A stretch of DNA of 64,000 nt from Acidimicrobiia bacterium (GTDB lineage: Bacteria > Actinomycetota > Acidimicrobiia > Acidimicrobiales > Acidimicrobilacustridaceae): NCBI GenBank assembly GCA_020832495.1, contig JAFIEP010000129.1, positions 62,001-126,000 on the forward strand, read 5' to 3'. The position numbers and the translations under genes were made by a program. Shown piece by piece: positions 62,021 to 64,000 of the stretch. A model generated the notes under the pieces. That model did no database searches. It was given only the letters and a program-made list of their open reading frames with translations, and was not told the origin of the DNA. The first letter of the stretch is position 1; each line of letters starts with the position of its first letter.

Positions 62021-62139
62021 AGCTCACTCCTGACCGTCGGCGCCGACACGATCGGCGCCGGGACCTCCGGCGCCGGCCTCGAGCCGGCGGCGGTTGATGC
62101 ACCCACGGCTCCGGCCCCGGCCTCACTCCCTTTGCCAAC

Positions 62140-62155
62140 ATTGACGGATGTCGAT
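62140..62155. promoter_or_regulatory. Candidate ArsR operator
   Basis: ATTGAC-GGAT-GTCGAT is a dyad with five of six matching positions per arm, in the arsR-arsC intergenic region, 43 bases before the arsC ATG. It is similar in kind to ArsR/SmtB sites. Not proven. Confidence 0.5.
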
Positions 62156-62197
62156 ATGGCACGTACTCTCATCGAAGTGTACCGATCCGGAGGATCA

Positions 62198-62662
62198 ATG
62201 ACCGAGCCGAACCAGATCGACGACCAGCCGACGGACGACACACCGGTGGTGCTCTTCCTCTGCGTCCACAACGCGGGGCGCTCACAGATGGCCCTCGGCT
62301 GGTTCAATCACCTGGCCGGCGGCCGGGCCATCGCTCGCTCGGGCGGTTCCCAGCCTGCGAACGAGGTGAATCCTGCTGCGGTCAGCGCCATGGCCGAAGT
62401 CGGCATCGACATCGCCGACGAGTTCCCCAAGCCCTGGACCGACGACATCGTCGAATCGGCCGATGTCGTGGTGACCATGGGCTGTGGTGACGCCTGCCCC
62501 GTCTTCCCCGGCAAGCGCTATGAGGACTGGGTGCTTCCCGACCCGGCCGGCGCCGAGGTCGCAGCCGTCCGACCCATCCGCGATGACATCGAGCGGCGGG
62601 TCCGCCACCTCCTCGAGGACCTCGGGGTGGCGACCACCGACGCCCCTCCACTGCCGAGCTGA
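62198..62662 (+). CDS. arsC: Arsenate reductase, low-molecular-weight phosphatase type
   Basis: 154 residues from the ATG at 62198 with GGAGG seven bases upstream. LFLCVHNAGRSQMA is the Cys-x5-Arg loop (about residue 22), and TMGCGDACPVFPGKRYEDWVLPDPAG the Cys and Asp region. It reduces arsenate to arsenite using a thiol partner (thioredoxin or mycothiol). The open frame extends upstream but the ribosome site marks this start. Divergent from arsR. Confidence 0.9.
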   Translation: MTEPNQIDDQPTDDTPVVLFLCVHNAGRSQMALGWFNHLAGGRAIARSGGSQPANEVNPAAVSAMAEVGIDIADEFPKPWTDDIVESADVVVTMGCGDACPVFPGKRYEDWVLPDPAGAEVAAVRPIRDDIERRVRHLLEDLGVATTDAPPLPS

Positions 62663-62735
62663 ACGCACCGCTCCCCCGGCGCCTGAGCGCGACGGCACCG
62701 CTGCTACCGTCCGATGCCAACGAGGAGGCAACGAC

Positions 62736-63602
62736 GTGGGGCTGCTCGGCGACAGCGCACGAGGACCGAACATCATGGTGCGGCCCACTGCCACCGTGCC
62801 CGTCCAGGCGTTCCCACCGGGCTCGGTGCCCTTCGGAACGGTCGCCGTGGTCCCCGAGGGGTGGGGCCTCCTCGTGGTCGACGGCGCGGGGCACCTGACC
62901 GGGCGGTTCGAACCGGGCCGCCACGACCTCGACCCCGACGAACACCTCGCCCTGGCAGAACTGCGCCGCAGCCGTGCCCGCACCATCCCGGCCACCTTGG
63001 TCTTCGTCGCCGACCAGCCGGTCACCGGGCTCGGCTTCACCGGCGAGATCGACGACCTCGCCGACCTGGCCTCTGAGACGACCATCGAGGTGCGCTGCTG
63101 GGGGCGTTACGACGCCGCCGTCACCGACGCCGAGGAGTTGGTGGTGCGCCACGCACGGCAGGTCGACCTGTCGAACTCCCAGGCAGTCGACTACTGGATG
63201 TCACGCCAACTGCTGCGCGGCCTGCGCGACGTCATGGCCAACGCTGCCCGTGACGTCGACAGCGGATCGCGCTCGGCCATCCTTCGCGACGGCTCCGCCG
63301 GCGCCACCACCCGCCAAGCGCTGGTGGACGCCACCAATCGGCGGTTGCGTCGAACCGGCATCGGGATCAGCGAGGTCAGCGAACTCGAGCTGCGTGTGGT
63401 CGAGGCCCGCTCGACGTACCGGGTGTTGGCCTGGCCGAACACGCGCTGCGCCGGCTGCGCCGAGCCGCTCCCGGCCGGTGCCCGCTACTGCCCGCGCTGT
63501 GGCGCTGCATCAGCCGCCGAGCTGTGCCCCCGCTGTGACGCCGCGCTCGTCGAGGGGGCCGCCTACTGCATCGGCTGCGGCGCAGAAGTGCACAGCACCT
63601 GA
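62736..63602 (+). CDS. Zinc-ribbon protein with possible SPFH-like domain
   Basis: 288 residues from the GTG at 62736 with GAGGAGG upstream. Residues about 20-215 (PPGSVPFGTVAVVPEGWGLLVVDGAGHLTGRFEPGRHDL...) have the look of a band-7/SPFH-type domain. The C-terminus has two zinc ribbons (CAGCAEPLPAGARYCPRCG and CPRCDAALVEGAAYCIGCG). The function is unknown to me; ribbons of this kind often tether protein complexes. It converges on a TetR-like gene with one base between the stops. Confidence 0.65.
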   Translation: MGLLGDSARGPNIMVRPTATVPVQAFPPGSVPFGTVAVVPEGWGLLVVDGAGHLTGRFEPGRHDLDPDEHLALAELRRSRARTIPATLVFVADQPVTGLGFTGEIDDLADLASETTIEVRCWGRYDAAVTDAEELVVRHARQVDLSNSQAVDYWMSRQLLRGLRDVMANAARDVDSGSRSAILRDGSAGATTRQALVDATNRRLRRTGIGISEVSELELRVVEARSTYRVLAWPNTRCAGCAEPLPAGARYCPRCGAASAAELCPRCDAALVEGAAYCIGCGAEVHST

Positions 63603-63603
63603 C

Positions 63604-64000
63604 TCATGCTGGATCGCTGAACGTCTCGCCCACGGCGATGTAGATGGACGACAGCTCGGCCACGAGGTCGTCGATGGGCCGAGGGCTGCCCAACCAGGCG
63701 ATCATGGCGGCGTTGGCGGCGCCGACGAGGGCGTCAGCCACGAAGTGTGCCAGGCGAACAGTCCTGCCCTCCGCAGCAGCCATGGTGCCGGCTTCCCTGA
63801 TCAGCAGGGCTTGGTAGTTGCGGACGATCTGCCGCCGATGCACCTCGAACTCGGGGCTCACGCCCACCGACTCGATGCACTGGATCCGAGCCCGGCGCGG
63901 GTCGTCGAGCATGGCGTGGAGGTAGGCGGCCAGGCCGGTGCGCGTGCGCGTCGCCCGGTCGACGGCGCTCGTGGTCAGCGCCTCGGCCACCGCGTCGGCC
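63604..64000 (-). CDS. TetR-like regulator, C-terminal part
   Basis: The frame runs off the right edge of the window, so the start and any HTH domain are missing. The visible 130 residues (TGLAAYLHAMLDDPRRARIQCIESVGVSPEFEVHRRQIVRNYQALLIREAG...FVADALVGAANAAMIAWLGSPRPIDDLVAELSSIYIAVGE) match the ligand-binding helices of TetR-type repressors. Family level only. Confidence 0.65.
   Translation of the reverse strand, partial: ADAVAEALTTSAVDRATRTRTGLAAYLHAMLDDPRRARIQCIESVGVSPEFEVHRRQIVRNYQALLIREAGTMAAAEGRTVRLAHFVADALVGAANAAMIAWLGSPRPIDDLVAELSSIYIAVGETFSDPA

Overview
The window is a high-GC actinobacterial chromosome segment. An acidimicrobial-type actinomycete is my inference, based on GC content, a WhiB-family protein, the dnaG-rpoD pairing, a Tad-type pilus locus and many start codons placed only 5 to 9 bases after a TANNNT -10 box (leaderless transcripts). 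No 16S rRNA is present, so the lineage is not proven.

Layout. Positions 1-1938 hold the end of a flippase gene and an MtaD-like deaminase. Positions 1973-10617 are an integrated element of about 8.6 kb in tRNA-Asn(GTT). It is bounded by 48-bp att repeats and carries identical 25-bp tandem arm-type sites at both inner ends. It encodes an integrase, excisionase, primase-polymerase, P-loop ATPase, scaffold-like protein, HK97-type capsid protein and a WhiB-like protein, but no recognisable terminase, portal or tail gene. It therefore looks like a capsid-encoding phage satellite. Positions 10770-25770 are core chromosome: rpoD-dnaG, a PPDK-like C-terminal half, a methyltransferase, glycyl-tRNA synthetase, recO-uppS, and phoH-ybeY-CNNM-era.

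Positions 26272-57191 are a Tad pilus operon (SAF/CpaB, CpaE-like, CpaF, TadB, TadC, pilin-like and TadE/G-like proteins). Its motor ATPase gene cpaF is cut in two by a 24.1-kb element (28582-52678). The element has 51-bp imperfect inverted repeats near its ends, three overlapping tyrosine-recombinase genes plus a small TnpC-like gene, and a cargo. The cargo comprises a MazF-like toxin, an XRE-type regulator, a complete type I restriction-modification operon whose HsdR carries an extra AlbA_2-like domain, a 1398-residue STAND-type NTPase with a probable nuclease domain, a zinc-ribbon protein, a small HEAGH peptidase-like protein, a ribbon-helix-helix protein and a TIGR02391/HEPN-like protein. 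Joining the two flanks of cpaF restores an open frame through a Trp codon. Excision could thus repair pilus assembly; this is the most interesting hypothesis in the window.

Positions 57247-64000 hold sugar/cell-surface genes (epimerase, DegT aminotransferase, glycosyltransferase, polysaccharide deacetylase), a divergent arsR-arsC pair, a zinc-ribbon protein and the edge of a TetR-like regulator. All family assignments are from reading the sequence; no database search was run.
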